Below, piece by piece: positions 22,720-33,481 of a stretch of 64,000 nt of DNA. A model generated the notes under the pieces. The model made no database searches. It saw only the letters and a list, made by a program, of their open reading frames with translations, and was not told the DNA's origin. The position numbers and the translations under genes were made by a program. Position 1 is the stretch's first letter; every line of letters starts with the position of its first letter. Where the stretch lies: the NCBI GenBank assembly GCA_026120035.1, contig JALRME010000001.1, positions 372,001 through 436,000 on the forward strand, written 5' to 3'. The stretch comes from Coleophoma eucalyptorum (lineage: Eukaryota; Ascomycota; Leotiomycetes; Helotiales; Dermateaceae).

Positions 22720-23650
22720 CTAATCGTCATATAGCGCTTCATCTAAATCTTCATCCAAATACTTCTCGAAGTCAGCTATCGGTGCAGCAACCCAGTGACC
22801 ATCCTCTTCTAGAACATGCGTGCCTGCTGCTGCTTCTATCGTAGGCTCGTCGTTCCGTGACTCAATCTTTTCGTCTATAAGTTAATCATCCCATCCAAGC
22901 GCCGCTTATTTGAATTCCCATGATAATTAGGACTCTGTGACTCCTTGATGCAATTCTCCGTAATTTCGCTGACTTCAACCAGCCAAAGTCCCTGCCCAGG
23001 ATTGCGCATCTTGCTGTTATAAGCACTATACAAACCTGGTAATAACATAACACCTTGGGCACAGTACTGGACGATTTCAGGGTTTAGGGACCTCTCGTTG
23101 AAAACCTCGTAATGGCCGCCCTTCTCAGGGGTCAAGGTCTACGATAACGGTCTTTGACGAGACGCCATCTTACCATTGCTTCTGTGGAAATAGGACCCTC
23201 TTTCTGAATACACTTCGCTAGGCTAGACTCAAATTTCTGTGAGCCATTTTTATATGCAAGCTCTATCAGTCGAAGGTGTTTGATGCCCTTAACAGAAATC
23301 TGGAAATGACTGTACAGGGTATCTGAATCGTTGCGGATGTCGAAGACGACTTTAGGGGTAGTTGAGTATTTTATGGCGATTTTCAGTGAAGGTCTGTTGG
23401 AAGTAGTTAAAAGGCGACTTCTTCACGATTATTAACGTCGATGAGATAGGTTTTCTCAGTAGGAACGCTATAGAGCGAGAGAAAATATATGGAGCTGTGA
23501 GGGCCTAGTGCAACTTCCTCTAAGTCTATTTACAAAGAAATGGAATCAATTGCAAGATTGGAAATGCTATCTGGCAGAGGAAGAAGACTCGCCTCTGAGC
23601 CTATGAGTGTGATATGGCTTTGGACTGAGGAAGAATAAAGCAACCATTAA
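22720..23650 (-). pseudogene. Broken 3'-5' exonuclease-domain protein (DnaQ/RNase D-like)
   Basis: Read on the minus strand in shifting frames: SHITLIGSEASLLPLPDSIS, then a stop, IDLEEVALGPHSSIYFLSLY, PTEKTYLIDVN, KVVFDIRNDSDTLYSHF, IKHLRLIELAYKNGSQ, FESSLAKCIQKEG, then TPEKGGHYEVFNERSLNPE and IVQYCAQGVMLLPGLYSAYN. The acidic tail ends EALYDD at TAG 22722-22720. This is the architecture of fungal proteins with a 3'-5' exonuclease fold. The D-x-E pair of motif I (DLE) survives, but the Asp of the last motif (YCxQD) is Gly. Several stops and frame changes make it a pseudogene. Confidence 0.72.
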
Positions 23651-23832
23651 AGGGGTACGGTTAACGCTCAGTTCGTTAGGAAGGATCGTAGTGTTCTCTA
23701 TCGCCTATATGTTCTTCCGTCACACCGGTCTATGTCCATCCTAATCTACCGGTTTACACTAAGTACGACAAAATAGTTTTATAATACCCTCCAAGTTGTA
23801 TTCTACTAATATTCGTTCTTAAAACGTCTATG

Positions 23833-24846
23833 CTAAGAGCTCGTCATGTCACTTTGTCCTATTATAAAAATTGGCTTCACCAACCGGCCTGGTACATCAA
23901 ATAGTGATAGAGCCTCCGGCCATGCTTCTAAAGGAAATAATTTCACGTCTGGGAGAATCGCTCGTCTCAGAAGAGGCCACAAATCGCAGAACCACTGTTG
24001 CCATTCGGTCGGCGTTGTGGCTTCCAGGCAATCCCGCAAATGAAAACGTTGTGCTTGAACACCACAGCGTGTAGTCTGGAATGGTTCTCCTGATAGAAGT
24101 CCGTAGGTTACGAAATCTGCTTTTAGATTGATACTGGCCAAGATTAGTGTTCCTAGCCCGCCGCCAACTGCATCAAAAGCGATGTCTGTTTCGACTAGTA
24201 CAGCATTGATCTCTGTGATTGATTTTCTGCTGATTGGTCTCACCCCGAGCTGGATCAAGGAGGCAATGTGTTCTGGCGAGCGGTATATTCCCACAACCTC
24301 TAGTGCTCCTGCATCATATGCCCACTGGGCAAGAAGAGCCGCACAGGCTGAACCTGCTCCAGTCAAAAGCACCCGTTTCCCCTTGACAGGCCATCTTTTC
24401 AACATCAGATATGCCGCAAGAGGGTTGATATAGCTTCGCGCAGCCAGTGTGTCGGGTATATCATCAGGAACTGGAACAGCCCAGATGGGATCGCAGTGGA
24501 CATAAGTTTGCCATGTCCCTGGTCCGCGCAGAGGGAGTACACGACGCCCAATAAGCCTCACCGCCTCGCCTTCCGCTTCAATGACCGTTCCCACCCCCTC
24601 ATAACCAGCAACTCGTGGGGGAGTCACACTGTAACGATAAGCTCCGGTGATTGGTATTATGTCAGAAGGATTGATCGGTGCAGCGGACATACGAACTCGT
24701 GTGTTTACCACCGGGCGTGGCTCCAATTCTGCTACCTCGTAGGTAAGCGCATGGAGAGGGTTGCCGAATTGACGAAACCACAGAGCAGAATTATTGAGAG
24801 ATGAAAGGCGTTTCAAGGAGGCTTCAACGTTCTTGTTCGCCATCAT
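23833..24846 (-). CDS. Zinc-independent medium-chain dehydrogenase/reductase (quinone/enoyl reductase-like)
   Basis: An uninterrupted frame of 337 codons. The GroES-like N-terminal half contains APINPSDI and GYEGVGTV, and the cofactor half contains GKRVLLTGAGSACAALLAQW, a nucleotide-binding loop, followed by FDAVGGGLG. This order and the absence of zinc-ligand cysteines place it with NADPH-dependent quinone or trans-2-enoyl-(ACP/CoA) reductase-like proteins (MECR-type). It should act as a soluble reductase; no mitochondrial targeting sequence is obvious. Two consecutive Met codons open the frame. It is intact between a broken exonuclease and an MFS permease; the substrate is not predictable. 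Confidence 0.82.
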   Translation of the reverse strand: MMANKNVEASLKRLSSLNNSALWFRQFGNPLHALTYEVAELEPRPVVNTRVRMSAAPINPSDIIPITGAYRYSVTPPRVAGYEGVGTVIEAEGEAVRLIGRRVLPLRGPGTWQTYVHCDPIWAVPVPDDIPDTLAARSYINPLAAYLMLKRWPVKGKRVLLTGAGSACAALLAQWAYDAGALEVVGIYRSPEHIASLIQLGVRPISRKSITEINAVLVETDIAFDAVGGGLGTLILASINLKADFVTYGLLSGEPFQTTRCGVQAQRFHLRDCLEATTPTEWQQWFCDLWPLLRRAILPDVKLFPLEAWPEALSLFDVPGRLVKPIFIIGQSDMTSS

Positions 24847-25591
24847 GCGGTGCTCAAAAAATCGAAATTACTTTTAAGTCGTTAATATTTGCAAAACCTT
24901 TCATTGACACCTGTCACGGGCTTCTTCACCAACTCGAAAGACAGGTGGAAACGAAACCATTATTTTATCGCACTTACAAGGCTAGCGGCCGTAGGAAATC
25001 GCTAAGACTCTAGGTCCTGATTGGGTGACTGTAGAAAGTGGGGCCACTGGCTAAATAGAGAAATCCGATCTTGCCGTTCTACACGTCTCCTCCACACGGT
25101 GCCATCTGGGAATTTAAGATCAATGCCCAACCATTGATTACAAAGCTAAAAGGAGCCACTCGAATTCGAATGGGTTTCTTGGCGGGTGGACGTAGTTTAA
25201 GTTGCTATGGAGGACGAGAGTGATCTTCGTGCTACTGAAAGGTAGTCAGTCCATTCTGTGTCAACTCAGTCAGTATACAGTGGTTATATTCATGAATCTA
25301 GAGGGCCAACTATTTAAAAGATCAAATATGCCTTGGGAACTAGGCTAAAAAGTTATGCAATGCACTCTTCAACATCAATACAACAGACGAAACAAATTCA
25401 TCGAGTAACTAGCCATCCACCCTCGCCCAGGAGGCCCTAGAGGTGGTTGCATGACGAGCTGTGAAGTAATTGCGATAGACGTGTAGCTTCACAGATATAA
25501 CTCATTATATTAAGTGCCAAAGATACACGTTCTTTTTCGATTCTGACAAGTATTATGATTCAAGTAATACTTGCTTCGTTAATTGCGTCGT
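24847..25591. other. Intergenic, nothing recognised
   Basis: No coding signal. It contains the presumed promoter of the reductase at 24846 and the 3' flank of the permease. Confidence 0.45.
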
Positions 25592-27206
25592 TTATGTTGT
25601 ATATACGTATCTTGGGCTGAAATCTCCCATCTCTTCAATATCCTCATCCGTCTTTCCATCAATCTTATAGTCTTCCTTTCCAGCTGCTCTATTCTTGTTG
25701 ATTCGCGTATAGTAAAGTGTCATGAATACGAAGATGCTTCCAGAAACCGTTACGGCTGCAAGAGAAACACCATGCCCGGTGTAATATTTAGGTGCATCCG
25801 TGGTCTTGAACAAAAATGGTGAAGCAATACCAGCCATGTTTCCAAACATGAGCTGCATGCCTGTTGCAAGCGTGCGCTTTCCATACCGAGGTTTGTTACT
25901 TGGTAACCAAGCCAGTGGAAGTCCGACGGAAATATAAAGACCCATAGCTACGAGGAAGCATCCGGTATAGGAAACCGCTGCACTCGTGTTCGAGACTAAA
26001 AGTACATATCCAATGACAGATATGATAGCAAAGCTCGCAGCGAAAACTCCACGACGTTGTTTCGCATCACTGATCTTTGCCACGATGATATAGGTAATAG
26101 CTCCCAATGCATAAACAGGGACGGTAAGAGCTTGAGCTTGCAAGGTCGTCCACTTTCCAATGCTCTTAATAATCGTAGGCAAGAACGTACTGAACCCATA
26201 AAGCATGATGTCCTCGCAGAAACTACCAATGCAAAATATCCAGAGCTGCCAGTCTTTGAGACCTTCTTTGACATCAGCCCAGTGAAATTTCTGTGCAGAG
26301 GCAGTCTGTCCAACTTCTCTCTGGCGCATAGTCACGAGCAAGCTGCGCTCCGCTTCGTTGAGGAAACGAGCTGTAGAAGGGCTGTTAGGTAGAATGAACC
26401 AGCAAGATACGCCAACTATCACAGACGGAATGCCTTCGAGGATTAAAATCCATCGCCATGCACGATATCCTGACGTGCCGTCCATGTAGCCAATTCCATA
26501 GGCAATAAGACCTCCGCATGCACCGGCTAAAGCTGCACTGACGAAAAGGTAGCCGACTCGGAGAGCAAGTTCTTTCTTGGTGTAGAACATGGTTAGATAC
26601 GTTAGTAAGCCAGGAAATAAACCGGCTTCAAAGAGGCCCAGTAGGAGACGGCAGGCGATCATTTGACCGTAGCTCTGGACAAGACCCGTGCATGTTGCTA
26701 TAGCTCCGAAGCATACAGTGATAATAGCGATGTAGCGACCTGGGCGGAATTTCTTAAGAACAAGATTTGAGGGAACTTCAAAGAGCTGTAAAAAGTCATT
26801 AGGTAAAATTAAATAATTATATCTTAAGGTCTAGTTTGGCTTACACAGTATGTAACAAAAAGGATGGAGACGCAAATTTGATATTGGTTGCCCTCCAACC
26901 CTAGATCTGCCTCAATGCCATACAGTTTGGCATTACCAATATTAACTCAAATAAAGTCAGCACCGAATTCATAAATTAATGACAGCGATTTATGTGCTTA
27001 CCACGATCTAAGAAACTCACAAGATACAGGAGCATAATGATCGGAATCAATGTTAAGTCCAGCTTCCGAATTAATGCTTGCTCCTTGGCTACATCGATAG
27101 AGACAGTATCATGAGCTGCTGAGCTCCCAACAGAAGAAGACTTCTCAGCGATATCGCGGCTAAACTGTTCACTCCCATTGCGTTCAACAGTAGTTGGCGA
27201 CTCCAT
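25592..27206 (-). CDS. MFS permease of the anion:cation symporter (Dal5/allantoate) family
   Basis: Exons 27206-27002, 26945-26845 and 26785-25592 give 499 residues. The cytosolic N-terminus is about 45 residues long, and 12 hydrophobic helices follow. Family signatures are LDRVNIGNAKLYGIEADLG across the first intron, YQICVSILFVTYC, FEVPSNLVLKKF, RPGRYIA, RLLLGLFEAGLFPGLLTYLT and WRWILILEG. These mark the fungal Dal5-like permeases, plasma-membrane importers of allantoate, vitamins, dipeptides or organic acids. Met 27206 was preferred to an upstream in-frame Met because the extra residues are basic and unlike family N-termini. It is intact. Its neighbours, an oxidoreductase and an isochorismatase-fold protein in the same orientation, fit a small uptake-and-catabolism group, but spacing is wide. 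Confidence 0.88.
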
Positions 27207-28764
27207 TTCGCAAGAACAGGATAGTGATAAAAGTTTTCGTTTCGGGGGGAAAAATCCTTCAAATTTTAAGGTGACTTGATGCAAGAAAAGTCGGACTTTC
27301 GCAAATCGACTTTTATGTGGCACAAGGTTGTTCTAATTATAATTATAGATCTAGGAAATCAGCTCATGAAAAAAGATAAAAAAAATAAAACAAAATATCG
27401 TGAGTGCTTATATGTGTTTCAGAACTCCGGCTAGGTGCCAATGATGGACAGATAAAATCTTGGGCCAAGAGCCGCTATCAGGCTTGGCGCTTCTGACGCC
27501 AAGTGTATAATCGGCCAATTGCTCTCTCGACTTTCAACGCTTTTGATTCTCTGGAAAGATAAGACCGAGCAGAGCCATGATAACGAGTGCTTGGCTTGAT
27601 AGAGAGGTTGAAAGGGTGGGGAGCTTGCCGGTAAGACTTTAAATTCTGTTCCATTTAGGTAAGTATCTACTACATACATCAGATTATAGCGGAACCTACT
27701 AAGAGACTTGGGGCTTCTCCTCTATGTTCAGTCACATGATATATCCACCGTTATGTGTGCCTTATGACATCTTGTGCTATACAGATCTACCTAGTCAGTC
27801 GTGCAAACACGTGAAGGTTGTAAAGAGTTCGTAAGACTCTATACCCTTGGCAGAGTCATGGTTCTTCTTGCCCCATCTTTGTCTTAATTTTGGCATGTGG
27901 AGGGAGGTGGGGGATTGAGGGCAACGAAGGCCATCGCATTTCATAGGCTCCACTATTGATTGTGTAGCCGCGTATTTCTAATCTTACCTTCTTATTTGAT
28001 GGTTTATTTGAACCCATTGTGTTAAATAAGATACTTGTAGTGGCGTTATTATATCTTCGTCACTCTTAACGATCACCTCGATGACACTGTATTATACTCA
28101 TAAACCAACTCACTTGTATATTTATACACCGGGCTATGGCAGTTGAGAGATGAAAATGGTCTATGTGAAAGGACAACTATCCTGCTTTATCCCGGTAGTT
28201 CAAATAGCCATGCATTCTTAATGGTGGTTAGAAAGCCCTACTATTTTCCCTAATAGAAGGCCTAAGATTGCGTGACATAAATATTTATGATGAGCCTAAC
28301 CTCGAATGGTCCTTTCATCTTGGTGTATTTACATCCTCCATTCTTGGCATACAAAATTGATCTTGCCAATTTGGAAGGTATCCAGGATTCTCAAATTATA
28401 CTAACTTAAATCCATTTGCTTTCTGTGTATTTTCATAACTCTGGTTTTATTCCTGCTCTCTAATTTTTTACTTCTGCAACTGGAATAGAGAATATTGTCC
28501 TGAATACCTTAGGGACTTACTTCGAAAGATGTTTTGTTTATCGTAAAGTTAGAAGTAGTCTACAAGGAAGATTTATTGGATACCTTGGAGATACAAGTTG
28601 CAACTGTAATAGCTAACGCTTGTGCTCTGGTAAGTATCACGGTAGAAGTATCCACGTGTCACTGAAAGAGGTAGCGTATAACATCGTTACTAACAAAAAA
28701 ATTTATTTGAGTTGCGCATGAGAATCTTAACCAAAACACTTAGTTTATCTCCTTAATCAAACCA
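27207..28764. other. Intergenic, AT-rich
   Basis: No recognisable gene in about 1.56 kb. The 5' part should hold the permease promoter. Confidence 0.45.
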
Positions 28765-29481
28765 TTACAAATGCAGTGTTAATACATCATCAACATCGAC
28801 AACATCTGTGAATTTGGGCAACACTTTAGCTAGCAAGAAATCATTGACCTCTTGATCGTCGTCCATGACCGCATCTCGAGGGATGATAATATGGAAGTCA
28901 AGATCGGAACCAAGACGCGCACCACCAAGAATACTCCCAATAGTAGTAAGACCAATGAGAACTACGTGTTTGATATCTCGAGCACGGAGGTAAGCAAGGA
29001 GGTCCGAGGAAGAAAAGGAACCAGCTTGAATTTTCGGGATAATAATTTCATCTTTGGTACCCCAACCAGAAGGTGGAACCATTGATGGAGGGACAGCGTA
29101 TTGTGGGGTATTTGGATCGGTCTTTGTAGTATCCTTGAAGAATCCCTGGGCCTCAAGACTACAAACCCAGGATGCCAACTTGTTATAGGGCGAGACGAAT
29201 GCATTTGAATTTAATCCAAATGGTAATACATGATGTATAATTAAGGGACAATTCTCATAAAGAGAGGTTGTTGCGGATGTGGATATGGAGGTTTGCTTAT
29301 TCTCTTCGTGGGCCTTCTTGATCTCGGCTCGGAAAAAGTTTAGAAGTTTTTGTACTTTTTCCAAATAGGTTGTTTGTTCAGACTCTGGGAAGCGCGAGAG
29401 GATTTGGGACTGCACATCTGAGACTAGGAGCGCAGTCCTATTCATATTGACTGGCACGTAGAATTTGGCGTTGGAGCTCAT
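28765..29481 (-). CDS. Isochorismatase-fold protein lacking the nucleophilic cysteine
   Basis: A single exon of 238 codons from Met 29481. An in-frame Met at 29538 would add 19 basic residues and is less family-like. The domain opens with TALLVSDVQ, where Asp22 matches the catalytic acid, has PKIQAGSF for the lysine region, and VVLIGLTTIGSILGGARLG where cysteine hydrolases of this fold have their nucleophile (usually TxICV). Here that position is Gly. True isochorismatases also lack the Cys, whereas nicotinamidases and other amidohydrolases of the fold need it. So this is either an isochorismatase-like vinyl-ether hydrolase or an inactive homologue. No signal peptide is seen. A 20-residue loop rich in Ser/Thr near residue 75 is unusual. 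Confidence 0.8.
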   Translation of the reverse strand: MSSNAKFYVPVNMNRTALLVSDVQSQILSRFPESEQTTYLEKVQKLLNFFRAEIKKAHEENKQTSISTSATTSLYENCPLIIHHVLPFGLNSNAFVSPYNKLASWVCSLEAQGFFKDTTKTDPNTPQYAVPPSMVPPSGWGTKDEIIIPKIQAGSFSSSDLLAYLRARDIKHVVLIGLTTIGSILGGARLGSDLDFHIIIPRDAVMDDDQEVNDFLLAKVLPKFTDVVDVDDVLTLHL

Positions 29482-31018
29482 GATTTTCAGAAGTAGTTTT
29501 CTTGATATACTCGAATAAAATGGTTTGGTTTTCCTCATATTTGGGCACTCCTCCCTTATATAGCTATCAGCAACTCCGCGGAAAGTTTACTTTTCTCAAA
29601 ACATATTTTCCGAGACCTCGCCCTCACCCGGGAATTGTTTACTCCAGTGGGTTAGCGTTTCGGACATAAGCAGCTTTACTTTTCCTGGGGCAAATATTTC
29701 CTTTTAATAGAACGAGACTTTTAGCGTTTCACATAACAATGACACGAATAATCAGCATCATTAAAACCTACAGGTGTCGTGGTCGCGATCTGTTATCATT
29801 GTCTAAACGCATATAATGACATTGCTTTTGATGATTTGATGCCTTTGATGTTTGTAATTGTTTGCTAGGCATCGAATTTTGAAAGCGGGAGCGCAGTAGG
29901 TTATGAATGTGAGTGAGCGACTTTGCAATAAATGGCTTACTTAACAGCAGGAGAGACGAAGATTGGCCAAGCTTATATCTTATCCATACAAGCAAAAATA
30001 TCATATACTAGTATACGGGATATAGGCAATCTGGACATAGATTCACTTAAAGAGGATGCCGAAAATACATACATGCCCTCTATAAACTATCACACCGGTG
30101 ATGTAAATTTGCCTGAAGCAAACCGAGAACGATATAGAAGCGTTCATATTTGAAGGGCTATCGTAGTAGCCCTTTCCTAACGACGACGTTGATGGCGATG
30201 ACGAGCACGAGGATGATGAATTAGCAGAATTTTCGACGATGGTATCTCGTCAGAAAACGCAAACGATTCTTCAGGCAACTAGACTTGCGTCACGTAAAGA
30301 AGTAATGGAACCTGACTCGGAGATTCGCGCTTACTTTGAGTTCCCTCCGAAACCTGAAGTCGAGGATTCTTCATACGACTGCAAATATCTGTCGGATCTG
30401 TCTTATGAAGATAGCTCCGACTGTTATTCTGAACTATCCTATAACAATGACAATAAAGCAGCGTGAGGCAGCTCGTGAGACACGTTGCTAGGACATAACT
30501 GCACCGATATAGCTATACGTAAGAGAATCAAATCATTCTTCGATCTTAATGAGGTACATAGTAGTCATCGAATTGTATCCCGCTCTAGCAAAAGAGAACT
30601 AATGCTGCCCAGTGTGGTTGCACGCACTACTTGTAGTCTCGACTCTTTCGGAATAATTATTTTCAAAGCTTGTGCAGATAATGAATCAGGTAGATGTCTC
30701 TAAATTCCATCACAGAATTCTGTGATTGTAATCTTGGTTAGACGAAATTCAGTAAGTTATCGCATGATCCCGATGCTGCGTTCCTTGCTGCTGACTAAGC
30801 TCCCCTTTTTAAAGAATGGTGGGATTAACACCCCTATTAGCGCTGTTGCCTAACCTAAGTACAGGCAGAGACGCTACCAACTCTACTGCCTGCTTGAATT
30901 TATAGTACTAAAAGGTTCGGAAGTTTCTTCTGAGGCCAACCCATATCTTTAAGAAATACCTCACTGAGGGTTATTTTAGAAAGAACAACTTGGTTCCTGC
31001 TCTTGCTTTCCATCAGTC
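29482..31018. other. Degenerate open frames, unrecognised
   Basis: 30164-30466 on the plus strand reads about 100 codons of strongly acidic sequence (DDVDGDDEHEDDELAEF and KPEVEDSSYD) without a start of its own; two stops precede it. 30485-30703 opens another 72 codons. Neither resembles a known domain. They may be remains of one gene. An 18-bp perfect palindrome lies at 30709-30726. Confidence 0.35.
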
Positions 31019-32314
31019 ATGGTCGAAACCAGGAGGACGACTCTACGCAATGCTCAAGGTGAATCTAGCAGCTTCACCAAGACCCAAGCACAAAAACCCA
31101 GTGGATCTGTGCCAATAAGGCAGACCAAAAGAAAAGCAACCAAAGAAACATTACAGAAAGGCAAGGCTGCCGCAAAAGACAAGAGCAAGAAGCGAGCCAA
31201 AAAGGAAAATCCTTCATACCTTCAAAGATCGCATGTAGCCGAACACGACCCAAATCAAAACATTCGACTTTTGAACCTCCCAAACGACATTTTTAATGAG
31301 ATAACATCTTGGTTAGAGCCCGAATCGTTGACCTGCCTCAGTCTCACTTGCAAAGAGATATTGAGTATTATGGGAAGAAAATCATGGTCCGAATGTCGCT
31401 CTAAAAGACAGTACTGGGACGCAACCAGACGCGCGTGGACCATTTTCCGACATTCATTGATACTGCTCCTGAGCCGAGACGCACCACATCTCACCCTCTG
31501 CGATGCCTGCATGACGTTGCATCCACCACTCAAACCGCCACGGGAGCATCTAGAAACGAGGTTGACGAAACACTGCTTCGGGCAGTGGAGTATCGTCGAT
31601 TATCTTCCCAATGATGAGCTTGGCAGATATAATCTTCTGTGGGAGCACATTGTGGAGGCTCGTAGGTCGTTAGTTCCTGAATCTAATGATAAGCTTGGCT
31701 CTCCTATCAAGCTTCTGGATGGGTATTTCACTGTGCAGCACTTACGGTTCAATTATACACTGAATTCCTCTGCACGACAAATAGGGAAGAATCTAGTCCT
31801 CAAACATGAACATATTTATCATGTTTCAAATCAACTATCTTCAGTCCAAGTAGCTGATATCGTATCTCTTCCAGTCCGCCTATGCCCACATCAAACAACC
31901 AGCACACAGAAATCAGAGCAAAGCCGTTACACCACAAGCCGGCTTCCAAGTGGTCTTCTGACTCATTCTATCGCTACAGTACTTCCTCCGTCGCTCCGGG
32001 TAGATATACCAGACTCTAGCAAATTCAGTAATCCATCATCCAGTGAAAAGAAACAAATGAACTCCGCAGTTTCTGGTGTCGATACTTTATGGAGATGTCG
32101 GGCCTGTCCAACAAAGTGGCGAGTTCAATACAGCGCGGAAGGAGCTGAGAAATTGAAGATCACGGCATACCACAGTTTCGGAGATACTGCGTACCGGGCG
32201 CAGGAGTATTGGAAAATGCTTGTGAGGAGAGAGACGTATAATCTAGGAAGCGAAAAGCGGAATAGTGAATTCTTCGTTATTACCAGACAATATTTAGATT
32301 TTTCGGTTGACTAG
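31019..32314 (+). CDS. F-box protein
   Basis: A single exon of 431 codons. The first 80 residues are basic and lysine-rich (KRKATKETLQKGKAAAKDKS) and could act as a nuclear localisation signal. An F-box lies at about residues 84-115 (RLLNLPNDIFNEITSWLEPE, then LSLTCKEIL), so the protein should bind Skp1 and recruit a substrate to an SCF ubiquitin ligase. The remainder shows two Cys pairs, CDACMTLHPP and WRCRACPTKW, arranged as often seen in Leotiomycete-type F-box proteins, and no recognisable substrate-binding repeats. It is intact with a clear start. A second F-box-like gene follows 1.2 kb downstream in the same direction. Confidence 0.8.
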   Translation: MVETRRTTLRNAQGESSSFTKTQAQKPSGSVPIRQTKRKATKETLQKGKAAAKDKSKKRAKKENPSYLQRSHVAEHDPNQNIRLLNLPNDIFNEITSWLEPESLTCLSLTCKEILSIMGRKSWSECRSKRQYWDATRRAWTIFRHSLILLLSRDAPHLTLCDACMTLHPPLKPPREHLETRLTKHCFGQWSIVDYLPNDELGRYNLLWEHIVEARRSLVPESNDKLGSPIKLLDGYFTVQHLRFNYTLNSSARQIGKNLVLKHEHIYHVSNQLSSVQVADIVSLPVRLCPHQTTSTQKSEQSRYTTSRLPSGLLTHSIATVLPPSLRVDIPDSSKFSNPSSSEKKQMNSAVSGVDTLWRCRACPTKWRVQYSAEGAEKLKITAYHSFGDTAYRAQEYWKMLVRRETYNLGSEKRNSEFFVITRQYLDFSVD

Positions 32315-33481
32315 GGGCATTAGACCAAAGGGCAAAAAGGTCAAAAGGTTTTTTTCTAGTCCACTCTGTATCGTTTCTGTATGTGTGCTGTGTCACCCTC
32401 AATTTTTACCCTAGCAGAAGCGAACTTCTCGTATAGGAAAGGAAGAAAGTCGACATAATTAGATCAAAAAAAGCGAATGATGTATAATATATTTATGGAA
32501 AGGATATATATAGGATCTATGGTAAATGATGCATATCTCAACACAGGAGTTCAAAATGGATTTAATTATTCAAACCCTTGCTAATGGGTAGACGTATATA
32601 CAGGGAAGGATCACGAGACAAGAATTTACACAACACGTGACCATTAAAATACACTACAATAAGAGTGCAATGCTGAAGAGAACCCAACTTTCCAACAGTA
32701 TTACTGCTTTTAAATCGCAGCAAGCTAAGCACATATCGGCTCGTTCACAAAATATAGATTTGAAACACCAGCTTCTCCAGGATTCGTTTGGTATCAATTA
32801 AGATATTCACAGAGCGTATGACCCATATCAGTCTAACAACTTTACAATTATGGCATGGATCATGTCCAAGCTTAGATATTGACAAAACGATCATACCAAG
32901 GTGGTCAAGGGTTAGACCTAGGATGTTAAATAATTATTAAAATTCCTCAAGAATTATATTATTGTATAAGTTAGCGAAGAGTCTATTTCACAGAGGACCG
33001 CAGTGTCAAATGGTGACTGAAAAATTGTGTGCGTCTGTCGTTGTGGCACGACGCAAAAGATAGTTGTGATAAGGAAGCGGTAGAGTACGCTAGTCCAAAT
33101 TAGGACTAATGTGACACATTGGTGAAGTTCATAGTTGGAGTCTTTCGACACATTCTCTCTTACTTATTATAATATAATGGGTTGGAATAAGTATAGTAAG
33201 GTTTAGGTTTCTTAGATATAAGGAGAATAATCTAAATAATGGGCAGCTCAAATAAACATAGTACTTCTTAGCTTTTATAAAACCACCATTCGGTAACAGC
33301 TAAGAAAAGTCTATGCGTTAACTTATTAGTCATGTAGCTTAGTAATCCCGGATGTGTTACATATCGATATCCGTGATATCCGTGACCCCGCCAACTCTAG
33401 ACATTATCTATCATTGTCACACCCTTCAACTCATTTGCTTAAGCCGCCGAACACTCAATAGCGATAACCGGATGGACAGCC
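32315..33481. other. Intergenic, AT-rich
   Basis: No coding signal recognised. Contains the presumed terminator of the first F-box gene and the promoter of the second. Confidence 0.45.
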
